This document shows positions 56,598 through 62,889 of a stretch of 64,000 bases of DNA, piece after piece; position 1 is the stretch's first letter; each line of letters begins with the position of its first letter. Source of the DNA: Streptomyces sp. PKU-EA00015. Lineage in GTDB: Bacteria; Actinomycetota; Actinomycetes; Streptomycetales; Streptomycetaceae. Position numbers and translations under genes: made by a program. Below the pieces are notes generated by a model, which was not told the DNA's origin, did no database searches, and saw only the letters and a list, made by a program, of their open reading frames with translations. Location of the stretch: assembly GCF_013387495.1 (NCBI RefSeq), contig NZ_JABZEE010000047.1, positions 1 through 64,000 on the forward strand, written 5' to 3'.

Positions 56598-57178
56598 GCC
56601 TCGCCCAGGAACTGGCCGCACAGGGCGACGCCGTGGCGGTCTTCCTCGCCCCCGAGCGGCGGCGCAGCGAACTGCGCGCCGACCTCTTCGCCGCCGCCCG
56701 CCAGGCCGGCCCCCGGTCGAGCACGCACCCTCACGGGGTACCGGCACCGGGACACACGGTCGACCCGTACGCGCTGCACACCCGGCCGACGATCCTGCGG
56801 CGGCTGGCCGTCCTGCTGGCCCACGAGCTCCCCGCACGGCTCGACCGGCTCGTCGCCGCCGACCGCGCCGACACCCCGCTGGTCACCGCCGTCGCCCTGC
56901 ACACCGGGCTGCCCTTCGCCCTCGCAGGGGGACGCTCGGTGACGGAAGGCGGCGACGAACTGCTCGGCGAAGTGCACCGCGGAGAGCGGATCGTCGTCCT
57001 CACCACTGTCACGGCCGGCGGCCGCGGCGCGCTGCGCACCGCCGAACTGGTCCGCCGGCACGGTGCCCGCATCGCCTCGGTCCTCACGGTGATCGACCGC
57101 GACGAGGGAGCGGTCGCCCGCCTCGGTGCCGCAGGTCACCAGCTGCGGGCGCTGTTCACCGACGGCACCGCCCTGTGA
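56594..57178 (+). CDS. Degenerate orotate phosphoribosyltransferase-like protein
   Basis: 194 aa. The fold follows PyrE (LVAADRADTPLVTAVALHTG; FALAGGRSV; GELLGEV-type loop; GARIASVLTVIDRDEGA; LRALFTDGTAL). The PRPP-binding motif, normally VVDDVVTTGG, reads VLTTVTAGGRG, losing both acidic residues. Transferase activity is doubtful; it may bind orotate or OMP as a sensor or have another substrate. Coupled to the IclR gene and followed by a second protein of similar fold. Confidence 0.65.
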   Translation: MSLAQELAAQGDAVAVFLAPERRRSELRADLFAAARQAGPRSSTHPHGVPAPGHTVDPYALHTRPTILRRLAVLLAHELPARLDRLVAADRADTPLVTAVALHTGLPFALAGGRSVTEGGDELLGEVHRGERIVVLTTVTAGGRGALRTAELVRRHGARIASVLTVIDRDEGAVARLGAAGHQLRALFTDGTAL

Positions 57179-57239
57179 CGCACGCGGCCGGCCTCCCCAC
57201 GCGGCCGGCCGTACACGCCCGAAAGGAAGAGAGTCACAC

Positions 57240-57770
57240 ATGTCGCACAACAGCTCCGGCCCGAACACCGCGTACGCCGGTGTCGCCGACGCCGTCCGCG
57301 AACTCGGCACCGCCCCCGACACCCACGGACCCACACTGAACACGGCCGTCTCGTCCGAGGCCGTCGAGTTCATCGGCCGTTCGCTCGCCGAGGCGCTGCG
57401 TCCCCACGACGCGACGACCGTCGTCTTCTGGAACACCAGCGACGAGGCCGTCCTGGGACATGTCGTCGCGAGGGAGCTGGGCGCCGCCGTGGTCCGCGCC
57501 GACGAGGTGGAGGGAGTCGTCGCGCTCTCCGCCGACATCCCCGCCGGCGCGCGGGTCGCCCTGCTCGCCACCGCCTGGACCAACCCCATGCGCCTGCAGG
57601 CCCTGGTCACCATGGCGCGTCTGGTCCGGGTCGAGATCGTCGCCGTCGCGTCCGTGCTCGCGAGCCCCGAACGGCCGGAGGGTGACCTCCCGTTGGTGGC
57701 CCTGCTCGCCGCCGACGGCCCGACCGCCGACCCGGCCGTACACCCGGAGGCGGGGAGCGGCGGGGCATGA
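57240..57770 (+). CDS. Second PRTase-fold-like protein
   Basis: 176 aa, ATG at 57240 behind GAAAGGAAGAGAG. It resembles the preceding protein at the fold level (alternating strands and helices with TVVFWNTSDEAVLGHVVARE and IPAGARVALLATAWTNPMRL) but keeps no recognisable PRPP loop. The pair may form a heterodimer. Fold assignment is by eye and tentative. The stop overlaps the hydrolase gene (ATGA, 57767). Confidence 0.5.
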   Translation: MSHNSSGPNTAYAGVADAVRELGTAPDTHGPTLNTAVSSEAVEFIGRSLAEALRPHDATTVVFWNTSDEAVLGHVVARELGAAVVRADEVEGVVALSADIPAGARVALLATAWTNPMRLQALVTMARLVRVEIVAVASVLASPERPEGDLPLVALLAADGPTADPAVHPEAGSGGA

Positions 57771-59086
57771 GCAACCTCACGACGGCGCCGGCCCGGCTGA
57801 ACGCCGATCCGGAGCGCCTGCAGAAGCGCCTCGACACCTTCGCCGCACTCAGCGAACCCGGCTCCGGCCCCGGAGTGACCCGCCTGGCGTACACGCCTCT
57901 GGAACGCGAGGCGCACGCGGTCTTCGCCGACGAGATGCGCTCCCTGGGACTGACCGTGCGGACCGATGCGGCGGGCAACACCATCGCGGAACGCGCCGGC
58001 ACCGTCCCCGGTCTGCCGGCGCTCGGCACCGGCTCGCACCTCGACAGCGTTCCCAACGCGGGCGCGTACGACGGAATCGCGGGCGTGGTAGCGGCGATGG
58101 AGACGGCTCGTCTCTACCGCGACCACGACGTGGCCCATGCCCATCCCGTGCGCTTCGTCGCCTTCGCAGCGGAGGAGGGCGCCCGTTTCGGACAGGCGTG
58201 CACCGGCAGCCGCATCGTGTCCGGGCTCACCGCCGCGCAGGACCTGGCGGACAAGCAGGACGCCGACGGGATCACTCTGGCCGACGCCCTGCGCTCGGTG
58301 GGACTGCCGCCCGAGGCGGTGGGCGCGGCCCGCTGGGAGCCGGCGGACTGGGCCGCCTTCGTCGAACTGCACATCGAGCAGGGCGGCGTTCTGGAGGCGG
58401 CGGGAACGCCGATCGGTGTCGTGGACCTGATCTCCGGCAGCACCCGGTTACTCCTGGAGGTCACCGGCCGAGCCTCGCACACCGGAGGGACGCCGATGCA
58501 CCTGCGCGCGGACGCCATGGCGGCGGCCGCGGAAATCGTGCTGCTCATCGAGTCGCTCGCGAACGACACCAGACACCACGGCACCCGGGCGACCGTCGGC
58601 CGGCTGCAGGTCGAGCCCGGTTCGATCACCACCATCGCCGGCAAGGCGGACCTGTACGTCGACGTGCGGGACGTGGACAGCGACCGGCAGCGCCTGACCG
58701 CCGCGGAGATCGTGGAGCGGGCACAGGCACTGTGCGTCCGCCGGGGCGTCGGCCTCACCGCCCGCGCCCTCGCCGACGCGTCACCGGTGATCCTTCCCGG
58801 CTGGGTGCGAGAGACCCTGGCCGACACGTGCCGGGGGCTGGGCGTCGACCACCGCGTGCTGCCGAGCGGCGCGAGCCACGACGCCCAGATGGTCAACCAC
58901 GTGGTGCCCACCGGCATGGTCTTCGTGCCCAGCCGCGAGGGCATCAGCCACAGCCCTCTCGAATGGACCGGCGCGGACGAACTGGCCCTGGGCGCCGACG
59001 TCCTGGCGGCCGGGCTGCTCGAACTGGACCGCCGCCTGGCCGCCGCGCGCGACGGGCACGACGAACGAGAGGAGAACGGGACATGA
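57767..59086 (+). CDS. M20 N-carbamoyl-amino-acid amidohydrolase (candidate ureidosuccinase)
   Basis: 439 aa, M20 hydantoinase/carbamoylase/allantoate amidohydrolase family. All metal ligands are visible: GSHLDSVPNAG, YDGIAG, AAEEGARFG, LHIEQGG and SHSPLEWT; the dimerisation-domain contacts ASHTGG and GASHDAQM are present too. The family hydrolyses N-carbamoyl groups to CO2, ammonia and the free amino acid. With dihydroorotate genes around it, N-carbamoyl-L-aspartate is the likely substrate, giving aspartate. Allantoate or N-carbamoyl-beta-alanine are alternatives. Coupled on both sides by ATGA overlaps. Confidence 0.82.
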   Translation: MSNLTTAPARLNADPERLQKRLDTFAALSEPGSGPGVTRLAYTPLEREAHAVFADEMRSLGLTVRTDAAGNTIAERAGTVPGLPALGTGSHLDSVPNAGAYDGIAGVVAAMETARLYRDHDVAHAHPVRFVAFAAEEGARFGQACTGSRIVSGLTAAQDLADKQDADGITLADALRSVGLPPEAVGAARWEPADWAAFVELHIEQGGVLEAAGTPIGVVDLISGSTRLLLEVTGRASHTGGTPMHLRADAMAAAAEIVLLIESLANDTRHHGTRATVGRLQVEPGSITTIAGKADLYVDVRDVDSDRQRLTAAEIVERAQALCVRRGVGLTARALADASPVILPGWVRETLADTCRGLGVDHRVLPSGASHDAQMVNHVVPTGMVFVPSREGISHSPLEWTGADELALGADVLAAGLLELDRRLAAARDGHDEREENGT

Positions 59087-60000
59087 CGAGCGCCGCCGCT
59101 TCGGACCGGCCCGCGCCGAGCGCCTCGCTCACCGTCATACGGGACGACCGGCATTCCCCCCGCGCGCGCCCCACCTGGCATCACGCCGACGTGCTCGACC
59201 ACTTTCCGGTCGGGGAGCAGTACCGTCACCTGCGGCTGCACGCCCCCAGCGTCGCCGGACTCACCCGCCCGGGGCAGTTCGTGATGCTGACGGCGGCCCG
59301 CGAGGACGAGAGGGGCCCGGTCCTGCCGAGACCGATGGCCGTGTACCGCCGGGACGCCGCGGCCGGCACGGTGGAGTGCGTCTACCGCGTCGTCGGCGCG
59401 GGCACCCGGCGGCTGAGCACGTTCCGCCCCGGAGAGCGCATGCTCACGGTGGGGCCGCTCGGCCAGGGCTTCCAACTGGACCCGGCCGCCCGCCGGGTTC
59501 TGCTCATGGGCCGCGGCATCGGCACCTGTTCGGTCACCACCGTCGCCCAGGACCTCGCCGGCGGGCCCACCGAAGTCGTCGCCGTCACCAGCGCACGTGA
59601 CGAGGCGAACCTGATCGGAGGCGGGCTGTACCGCGAGTTCGGCGCCGCGGCCGTCCACGAGGTCACGGACGCCTCGGGGTCCAGCACCGTCGAGAGCCTG
59701 CGCCGTCTGCTGACGGCCGACCTGGACGCCGGTCCGCCGCAGCAGATCATGACCTGCGGCTCGGAGCGGCTGGCCCGGCTGTGCGGCGAGCTGGGGCGGC
59801 GCTGGGGCGCGGACGTGCAGGTGTCCCTCGAGGCGCACATGGCCTGCGGTCTCGGCTACTGCCACGGCTGCGCGACCGGCACCCGGAGCGGTTCCGCCGA
59901 GTCCCCGCTGATCTGCAAGGACGGCCCAGTGTTCCGTATCGGCGGCGGCTGTGCGACCGGCGACAAGCCGCTCGCCGGGGCATCGGGCGTCCTGCGGTGA
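59083..60000 (+). CDS. pyrK: PyrK-like FAD/[2Fe-2S] electron-transfer subunit
   Basis: 305 aa. A ferredoxin-reductase FAD domain (residues 45-140: RPGQFVMLTA; RPMAVYRRD) precedes an NAD domain (LLMGRGIGTCSVTTVAQ; MTCGSERLARLC) and a C-terminal iron-sulphur motif MACGLGYCHGCA with the fourth Cys in LICKDGPVF. This is the partner of class 1B dihydroorotate dehydrogenase, exchanging electrons with NAD(H). That makes the pair suited to NADH-driven orotate reduction as well as oxidation. It overlaps the dihydroorotase remnant (GTGA). Confidence 0.85.
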   Translation: MTSAAASDRPAPSASLTVIRDDRHSPRARPTWHHADVLDHFPVGEQYRHLRLHAPSVAGLTRPGQFVMLTAAREDERGPVLPRPMAVYRRDAAAGTVECVYRVVGAGTRRLSTFRPGERMLTVGPLGQGFQLDPAARRVLLMGRGIGTCSVTTVAQDLAGGPTEVVAVTSARDEANLIGGGLYREFGAAAVHEVTDASGSSTVESLRRLLTADLDAGPPQQIMTCGSERLARLCGELGRRWGADVQVSLEAHMACGLGYCHGCATGTRSGSAESPLICKDGPVFRIGGGCATGDKPLAGASGVLR

Positions 60001-60618
60001 CCCCCGCCCGTACGACGGCGCCCGGGGTCGCCGCGCACCTGGGAACGCTGGGTGCCGTGGTGCTCAGCGGCGTCCGGGTGCTCGGCGCCCCGCCCACCGA
60101 TGTGCTGATCCACGACGGGAGAATCGTCACCGTCGGACCGGAGGCCGCCGACTCCTCCGGAACGCGACGTATCGATGCCACCGAACTGGTGATGCTGCCT
60201 GGGCTCGTCGATCGCCGCCCCCACCTGCGGGAGTCCGGCGGCGAGAAGAGCGAGACCATCGCCTGCGGCTCCCGTGCCGCCGCGGAGGGCGGTTGCTCCG
60301 ACGTCTTCGCGATGGCCGACTGCGACCCGGTCACGGACGCCTCGGACCGCGTCACGCCCGTCTCCCGTACGGCCGCCAGGGCCGTCGCGGCCGCCGCGTG
60401 CGGGGTGCACCCGGTCGGCGCGATCACCCAGGGCCTCGCGGGCACCGCGCCCGCACCGCTCGCCGCCATGGCGCGGGCGGGGGCCCGCTTCTTCTCCGAT
60501 GACGGGGCGGTGCGTCGACGACCCCGTGCCGATGCGCCGCGCGGTCGCCACCGCCGTGGCCGGCCGGGTGACGGCGGACCGCGCCGGGCTGCTGGTACGG
60601 AGCGGCCCGGCGTGCTGA
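59997..60618 (+). pseudogene. pyrC: Dihydroorotase remnant (frameshifted, truncated)
   Basis: The first 170 codons read as dihydroorotase (MLPGLVDRRPHLRESGGEKS; CSDVFAMADCDPVTDA; MARAGARFFSDDG). A one-base insertion near 60507-60512 then shifts the frame; the correct continuation, CVDDPVPMRRAVATA, lies in the next frame and stops at 60618, about half the normal length. The first His of the HxH metal site is also replaced (RRPHLR). The unshifted frame runs on to 60695 as nonsense. Clearly a decayed gene; the genome's biosynthetic pyrC would have to cover the step. Confidence 0.8.
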
Positions 60619-60687
60619 GCGCTCGGGCGACGTCGAGAAATCCCAGGCCCCACCTGTGCCGCGAGTTCAGGAACCACGAGGAGGACC

Positions 60688-61659
60688 ATGCTTGACCTCT
60701 GGGAGGTAGAGGACACCACGGCCGCTGTTTATCAGGAGATGCTGCGGCGGCCGGGAATCGATCTGCACGGGCTGCGTGACAGCCTGACGCTGGACGAGTC
60801 GGAGATCCGGCGGGCGCTGTACGAGCTCGCCGACCTGGCTCTGGTCCACCGTTCCTGGGAAGAGACCGATTCCGTCCAGCCGTTGAGCCCCCGGCTCGGC
60901 CTCCGGGCACTGCTCGCGCGGAAGCGGACCGAGACCGTGCGCCGGCAACAGGCGCCGGAGGAAGCCCGGGGCGCGGCCGGGCCGCTGGTGGACCACCGCG
61001 CGTCCGCGTACGCCTCGGTGCCGGGCATGCATGTGGAACATGTCCAGGGGGAGGCGGCGGTGTGCCGGCGCATCGCCGGTATCGAGGCCGGCGCGGAAAG
61101 GGAGTTGCTGTCGTTCGCCTCGGACGAGCCCAGGGCCGGCGACGACGGGGGCGAGGGCGAGGCGCCGAGTGCGGCAAGGCGGACCCGGCCGGTCACCGTC
61201 AGGGTCGTCTGTCCCGACCACGTGCGCCGGGCCACAGCCTGGACGGGGCACGCGCCGGGCCGGCAGGGCGCGCAGATCCGGACGGTTCCCCGTCTCGCGT
61301 TCCGCGCGCACATCGCCGACGGCAGGCGGGCTGTGGTCCAGCTCAACCCCGGCAACACCGCCGAGGACGCCCTGGTGATCGAGGAGCCGGCCGTCGTCGC
61401 GCTTCTGCGCTCGTTCTTCGAGACGGTCTGGGCCTCTGCCACGCCTCTCGGCGCCGGCGGTGAGAAGGACGCGATCACCTCACAGGACCGCCAACTCCTG
61501 CGGCTGCTCGGTCAGGGCCTCACGGACGAGGCCGCGGCCCGCAAACTCGGTGTGTCCCTGCGCACCGAACGCAGAATGCTCACCAAGCTCTCCGAACTCC
61601 TCGACGCGCAGAGCAGGTTCCAGCTCGGCCAGCGGGCCGCCGAGCGCGGACTTCTGTGA
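60688..61659 (+). CDS. TrmB/LuxR-type transcriptional regulator
   Basis: 323 aa with a GAGGAGG site. Residues 10-60 form a TrmB-like winged helix (PGIDLHGLRDSLTLDESEIR). The middle holds a phospholipase-D-like sugar-sensing type region without clear motifs. The end is a LuxR helix-turn-helix (LLRLLGQGLTDEAAARKLGV; SLRTERRMLTKLSELLD). Such hybrid regulators are common beside lanthipeptide and other RiPP genes in streptomycetes. It ends just before a bidirectional terminator and the convergent peptide gene, so it is a candidate controller of the peptide locus. Confidence 0.8.
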   Translation: MLDLWEVEDTTAAVYQEMLRRPGIDLHGLRDSLTLDESEIRRALYELADLALVHRSWEETDSVQPLSPRLGLRALLARKRTETVRRQQAPEEARGAAGPLVDHRASAYASVPGMHVEHVQGEAAVCRRIAGIEAGAERELLSFASDEPRAGDDGGEGEAPSAARRTRPVTVRVVCPDHVRRATAWTGHAPGRQGAQIRTVPRLAFRAHIADGRRAVVQLNPGNTAEDALVIEEPAVVALLRSFFETVWASATPLGAGGEKDAITSQDRQLLRLLGQGLTDEAAARKLGVSLRTERRMLTKLSELLDAQSRFQLGQRAAERGLL

Positions 61660-61680
61660 GCTCCGCCGCACGGTGCGGCA

Positions 61681-61726
61681 GCGGATTGCGGCGGCGTCGT
61701 CCGGGACGACGCCGACCGCAATCCGC
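61681..61726. terminator. Bidirectional terminator
   Basis: Long inverted repeat: arms GCGGATTGCGG plus CGGCGTCGT pair with ACGACGCCG plus CCGCAATCCGC, with a single bulged base. It lies between the convergent regulator gene and the minus-strand peptide gene. Confidence 0.8.
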
Positions 61727-61732
61727 ATCAGT

Positions 61733-61810
61733 TCACTTGCCGCAGTTCTGGCAGCCGCGCTTCACGGCGCCGGTCGACAGCTGGCGAAGGACATCGGCGT
61801 TCACGGTCAT
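61733..61810 (-). CDS. Tiny peptide A1, candidate RiPP precursor
   Basis: 25 aa, with GGGAGAA seven bases before the ATG. The sequence is MTVNADVLRQ, then LSTGAVKRGC, then QNCGK. Thirteen contiguous residues (QLSTGAVKRGCQN) are identical to the peptide encoded at 62744. Two such matches on opposite strands 1 kb apart, each with a good ribosome site, are strong evidence of real genes. The conserved Cys and C-terminal CxxC suggest modification of the tail. It lies between a terminator and a palindrome-rich promoter region. Confidence 0.75.
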   Translation of the reverse strand: MTVNADVLRQLSTGAVKRGCQNCGK

Positions 61811-61891
61811 GGTTTTCTCCCATTTCCATTCGGTACGCCTCCATGGCGTACGGCATTGGTATCCGGGGCCGATGTCGGAATCTCGGACCCG

Positions 61892-62009
61892 GTGCCATGG
61901 ATCGTGGCACAGCGAACGCCCGTGTGTCAGCACGCAGTTGTGGCACGAACTGGCCCGGCACAATTGTGCCGCAAGGCGCGGGCACGAATGTGCCAGGTCA
62001 TTTTGTGCC
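61892..62009. promoter_or_regulatory. Ordered palindrome array, candidate operators
   Basis: Four 14-base elements of the form GGCAC-N4-GTGCC start at 61942 (degenerate right half), 61957 (GGCACAATTGTGCC, perfect), 61981 (GGCACGAATGTGCC) and 61996 (degenerate left half). Start-to-start spacings are 15, 24 and 15 bases, a symmetric layout. A fifth inverted repeat, GTGCCA-N7-TGGCAC, lies at 61892-61910. The array lies upstream of the minus-strand peptide and the plus-strand genes, as expected of a divergent operator. Confidence 0.65.
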
Positions 62010-62109
62010 AGCCGTTCGGTCTTCCTTCGTGCCCTGACATGACGGAGTATTGAGGCCAAGCGGATGCGGATGGTGCTGCCGCGCACCGCCACTCGTGTGA
62101 GGACTTGAG

Positions 62110-62241
62110 ATGGCACGCTATTGCGTCGTCCCGGCAAGCTCCGTCAGGGGCAAGGGATTGCTGGAGGGCCAGCCTTCGTGCATGTGTCGAATCGTGAGGG
62201 ATCCGGACCGAATTCCTTGCGGGAGCTGCGAAAGCCGCTAG
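62110..62241 (+). CDS. Possible 43-aa cysteine-rich small protein
   Basis: ATG preceded by GAGGA at six bases. The peptide has five Cys arranged as C5, C24-x-C26 and C37-x-x-C40 (PSCMCRIVRD, PCGSCES). No paralogue is seen in the window, so coding status is uncertain. It could be a small metal-binding protein or chance. Confidence 0.3.
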   Translation: MARYCVVPASSVRGKGLLEGQPSCMCRIVRDPDRIPCGSCESR

Positions 62242-62447
62242 CCGGCCCACCGGCCGGCGACGATGGCGAAACGCACTCCCAGGACCTGTCCCGATCGGAA
62301 GTCGACATGATTCTGGCGGGGATGATGTGGTGGCGGTGAACGCGTCGCGTCATCCGTCGATCCGCATGAAGGAAGCGGCTTTCCATCGCGTTCTCGGCAA
62401 TGTTTCGAACGCGCCGGGATCCGGATCGCCGAAGGAGTGGACGAGGG

Positions 62448-62617
62448 GGTGTATTTCGATGCGCAAGTACGTCAAGCCGGCCTCCAAGAAGGTCAACCAG
62501 GGCACCATTGTCAGCGGCAACGCCTGAGTGGACCCGGAATATGCGAAGCCGAAGGGGGGTGTATTCGATGCGCAAGTACGTCAAGCCGGCCTCCAAGAAG
62601 GTCGACCAGGGCACCGT
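62448..62617 (+). repeat. 109-base-period tandem duplication holding peptides B1 and B2
   Basis: The ribosome site, the TGTATT(T)CG spacer and the first 45 bases of coding sequence are nearly identical in two copies starting near 62448 and 62557. The copies diverge only in the last third of each peptide. Confidence 0.8.
62459..62527 (+). CDS. Tiny peptide B1, candidate RiPP precursor
   Basis: 22 aa: MRKYVKPASKKV, then NQGTIVSGNA. A GAGGGGG site lies eight bases upstream. A larger in-frame reading from 62327 exists, but the start is fixed by the tandem paralogue B2, which shares only this start. The YVKP box with a GT eight residues later resembles the YxxP...G leader signature bound by RRE proteins in lasso-type pathways. 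The tail after GT differs between copies, as core peptides do. Confidence 0.7.
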   Translation: MRKYVKPASKKVNQGTIVSGNA

Positions 62618-62636
62618 CCTCGTGAACGGCGCCTGA
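62568..62636 (+). CDS. Tiny peptide B2, candidate RiPP precursor
   Basis: 22 aa: MRKYVKPASKKV, then DQGTVLVNGA. A GGGGGG ribosome site is present. The first 12 residues are identical to B1. Of the last ten, five differ, yet length and the final Ala are kept. The duplication with a conserved leader half and drifting tail is the pattern of a precursor-peptide family. Confidence 0.7.
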   Translation: MRKYVKPASKKVDQGTVLVNGA

Positions 62637-62698
62637 GTCGTCCGTCGTGCATGCCGCACCCGCGGTGTGCCGATCAGCAGCTCGTTTCGCATACATCA

Positions 62699-62719
62699 GA
62701 ACACCGAAGAACGGTGTTC
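62699..62719. promoter_or_regulatory. Inverted repeat upstream of peptide A2
   Basis: Perfect 8-bp arms GAACACCG / CGGTGTTC around AAGAA, 24 bases before the A2 ATG. It may be an operator or an RNA hairpin ending the B transcript. Confidence 0.5.
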
Positions 62720-62743
62720 AGGACCAGGAAAAGGAGTGGAGAA

Positions 62744-62815
62744 ATGATCTCCGCAGACATCATGAAGCAGCTGTCCACCGGCGCCGTCAAGCGTGGTTGC
62801 CAGAACAGCAAGTGA
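62744..62815 (+). CDS. Tiny peptide A2, candidate RiPP precursor
   Basis: 23 aa: MISADIMK, then QLSTGAVKRGCQNSK. AAGGAG lies nine bases before the ATG. Paralogue of A1 with an identical 13-residue block but a different N-terminus and without the last Cys. It is directly upstream of the putative modifying-enzyme gene, separated by a stable hairpin. Confidence 0.78.
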   Translation: MISADIMKQLSTGAVKRGCQNSK

Positions 62816-62824
62816 CGCACGGGG

Positions 62825-62853
62825 CGCGGCGGCGGCGCGAAGCCGCCGCCGCG
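62825..62853 (+). terminator. Strong hairpin between peptide A2 and enzyme gene
   Basis: Perfect 12-bp stem CGCGGCGGCGGC / GCCGCCGCCGCG with a GCGAA loop, nine bases after the A2 stop. Such partial terminators between precursor and enzyme genes let the precursor be made in excess. Confidence 0.65.
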
Positions 62854-62889
62854 ACCTGGCGACAGGACCGAACTGAGGGGGCTGCGTCG

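Noticed and set aside
62327..62527. 66-residue frame extending upstream of peptide B1
   Set aside because: The tandem copy B2 conserves only the last 22 residues and its own ribosome site, so the downstream ATG is the real start.
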